Notes under the pieces: model-generated
Database searches by the model: none
Told to the model about the DNA's origin: nothing
What the model saw: the letters and a program-made list of their open reading frames with translations, nothing else
Assembly: GCA_009702955.1 (NCBI GenBank)
Contig: WLHA01000113.1
Location: 1-5,451 of the forward strand
Source: Actinomycetota bacterium
GTDB taxonomy: Bacteria > Actinomycetota > Acidimicrobiia > IMCC26256
DNA length: 5,451 nucleotides
Reading direction: 5' to 3'
Position numbers and translations under genes: made by a program
Shown: positions 4,241 to 5,451 of the stretch, piece after piece
Layout of the letters: every line of letters starts with the position of its first letter
How positions within the stretch are numbered: position 1 is the stretch's first letter

Positions 4241-5451
4241 GTGAAACACGCGAGCAGCAGCGGCACACCAGGCGCCGCACGTGTAGAGAAAGCAGGCGTA
4301 TCGAGACGTCAGGTTCTCGCGCGCTCTGCGGTTGCTGCCGGCGTTGTCTGGGCTGCACCTGTAATCAAGACTGCATCGGCTTACTCGCTCACCGCTTCTG
4401 GAACCGAGCGACCGTGTACTCAGTTCTATGTCGCAGGTCTAACGCTCGAGAAAAATTACTTCCCGCCGTATCCGTATGGCTTCTACCCCCCGAAGAAGAA
4501 GAACAGCGACGACCATTCCGGGGAAAACTCCGGCGGCAGCTCCGATAGTGAGCGCGGTCTTGCCTTCACGCTGATCAGCAGTACGCGCTCGAGCGAATCT
4601 GACTCCAAGAAGAACGACTCTCATAAAAACGAATCTAAGAAAAACGACTCTCATAAAAACCAACCCAATAAAAACCAACCCGATAAAACCCATGGCGATG
4701 GTCACGGTCACGGAGACGACGGAGAAGGCGGCGGCAGCAGCGGCGACGCTCCCAAGATGATTGTCCCACCTCTCATCGCTAACTGGTCACGCGACAACCC
4801 GACCATTCCTCTCTTAGAGCCAGATGTATATCCACAGATCACTCAGACCGGCACACAGGGTTGGGCGGTGCTCCTACCCGAGGTCACCGGACCAAATGCT
4901 GGCGGTCGCCAGGCTCGATTTATCGTCGGATATGCGTATCAAGGCACCCACTTTGCATATGGATTTGTAGACCCAAACCCTTCAAATCCCTTGCTTGCTG
5001 GGAGGCGCCTGCTCTTTCCATGTCCCGTCGGCAAAAACCACGAAGGTGACGACGAGAACAACGGCCATGACGAGAGCGACGACAACCACTACGGGTCTAC
5101 CTCTACCTCAAGCACCTCATCGACGAGTACTACAAGTACTACCTCGACCACTACACCAGGGGCTACGACTACAACCACAACAACTCGCCCGCGTCGCGAT
5201 GACGATGGTGGAAATCCCTTCGGGCCTCCCTCTCCAACCACTACGAGTAGCACCACTACAACTAGTACCACTACAACAACGATGCCTCCACCTCCGCCGA
5301 GCTCTACAACTAGTACCTCAACAACAAGTACAAGCACGAGTACCACGACGAGCTCAACCACAACCACTACAACGCGACCACCTGCGACTACTACAACGAC
5401 GCGCCGCCGTTACAACGATGATGACGATGATGACGAGCGCGGGAACCGGAA
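4241..5451 (+). CDS. Tat-exported Thr/Ser-rich surface protein of unknown function (3' end outside window)
   Basis: The start is GTG at 4241, preceded by GGGGGAG at 4231-4237; 403 codons are present and the frame is open at the right edge. Residues 20-47 form a twin-arginine signal: Ser-Arg-Arg-Gln-Val-Leu at 21-26, a hydrophobic Ala/Val stretch, Trp-Ala-Ala-Pro-Val-Ile at 37-42, and a likely Ala-Ser-Ala cut at 45-47. This points to export of a folded protein. A domain seems to begin at C59 (Cys-Thr-Gln-Phe-Tyr) and end at C261 (Phe-Pro-Cys-Pro), but it is interrupted at about 85-170 by a hydrophilic insertion with pentapeptide repeats and a His/Gly/Asp-rich stretch. After C261 come an acidic segment and Thr/Ser/Pro linkers (286-325 and 341-391), separated by a short Arg/Asp/Gly/Pro segment, then an Arg/Asp-rich run. 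Such linkers are familiar in Acidimicrobiia surface proteins. No catalytic motif is seen; the function is unknown. Confidence 0.82.
   Translation, partial: MKHASSSGTPGAARVEKAGVSRRQVLARSAVAAGVVWAAPVIKTASAYSLTASGTERPCTQFYVAGLTLEKNYFPPYPYGFYPPKKKNSDDHSGENSGGSSDSERGLAFTLISSTRSSESDSKKNDSHKNESKKNDSHKNQPNKNQPDKTHGDGHGHGDDGEGGGSSGDAPKMIVPPLIANWSRDNPTIPLLEPDVYPQITQTGTQGWAVLLPEVTGPNAGGRQARFIVGYAYQGTHFAYGFVDPNPSNPLLAGRRLLFPCPVGKNHEGDDENNGHDESDDNHYGSTSTSSTSSTSTTSTTSTTTPGATTTTTTTRPRRDDDGGNPFGPPSPTTTSSTTTTSTTTTTMPPPPPSSTTSTSTTSTSTSTTTSSTTTTTTRPPATTTTTRRRYNDDDDDDERGNR
4610..4699 (+). repeat. 15-bp tandem repeat (6 units) encoding Lys/Asn-rich pentapeptides
   Basis: Six in-frame units of 15 bp start at 4610, 4625, 4640, 4655, 4670 and 4685, mostly opening with AAAAAC. 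They encode Lys-Asn-Asp-Ser-His, Lys-Asn-Glu-Ser-Lys, Lys-Asn-Asp-Ser-His, then two Lys-Asn-Gln-Pro units and a decayed sixth. The fourth and fifth differ by one base, suggesting recent duplication. The array lies in the hydrophilic insertion of the Tat-exported protein and is locally A-rich compared with its flanks. Confidence 0.8.
5096..5413 (+). repeat. Low-complexity Thr/Ser/Pro-coding region
   Basis: Mixed ACN, AGT, AGC and TCN codons encode long Thr/Ser runs, broken at about 5189-5230 by a short Arg/Asp/Gly/Pro segment and at 5282-5302 by Met and five Pro with two Ser. Varied synonymous codons argue for selection on the protein rather than simple nucleotide slippage. Such regions usually act as extended, often glycosylated, wall-spanning linkers. 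The opposite strand shows an artefactual Val-rich open frame here. Confidence 0.7.

Noticed and set aside
4439..4711. 90-codon minus-strand frame with repeated hydrophobic pentapeptides
   Set aside because: The apparent membrane-like repeats are the reverse complement of the Lys/Asn repeat in the Tat-exported protein.
5089..5367. Val-rich minus-strand frame
   Set aside because: It is the complement of Thr/Ser codons in the surface-protein linker.

Overview
The window looks like chromosome from a moderately GC-rich actinobacterium, most likely an Acidimicrobiia-type lineage. The best clues are a Tat signal followed by a Trp-Ala-Ala-Pro-Val segment and long Thr/Ser linkers in the rightmost protein, purine-rich Shine-Dalgarno sites, and several small Cys-containing exported proteins. 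This taxonomic call is inference; there is no rRNA, tRNA or housekeeping gene to anchor it.

Layout. Three genes point left (minus strand): a two-domain lipoprotein (3130 to 2159), a secreted protein (1833 to 946), and a paralogue of that secreted protein (681 to beyond the left edge). Two genes point right (plus strand): a secreted four-cysteine protein (3252 to 4094) and a Tat-exported Thr/Ser-rich surface protein (4241 to beyond the right edge). The lipoprotein and the four-cysteine protein diverge from a 121-bp intergenic region. All five products carry an export signal. No enzyme, regulator, transposase, phage gene, RNA gene or CRISPR array is visible.

Regulation. The lipoprotein gene ends at a hairpin with a T-run. 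Directly after it is the best promoter in the window (TTGACA, 17 bp, GATACT), driving the paralogue pair. Two perfect short palindromes sit in this promoter with centres 21 bp apart. About 195 nt of leader follow, containing a stable hairpin, a second dyad and a doubtful 65-codon reading frame that could be read leaderlessly. Between the two paralogues is a 20-bp stem that could end or process the first transcript.

Repeats. Two unrelated in-frame tandem repeats, both with 15-bp units, lie in different genes. One encodes the n-region of the lipoprotein signal and supplies four in-frame ATG codons; the other encodes a Lys/Asn-rich insertion in the Tat protein. The lipoprotein is also an internal duplication of a domain with four cysteines.

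Overall this reads as a cell-envelope or secretome locus of uncharacterised proteins. I see no sequence evidence of a defence, mobile or biosynthetic system. The points of most interest are the paralogue pair and its leader, the duplicated-domain lipoprotein, and the repeat at its start codon.
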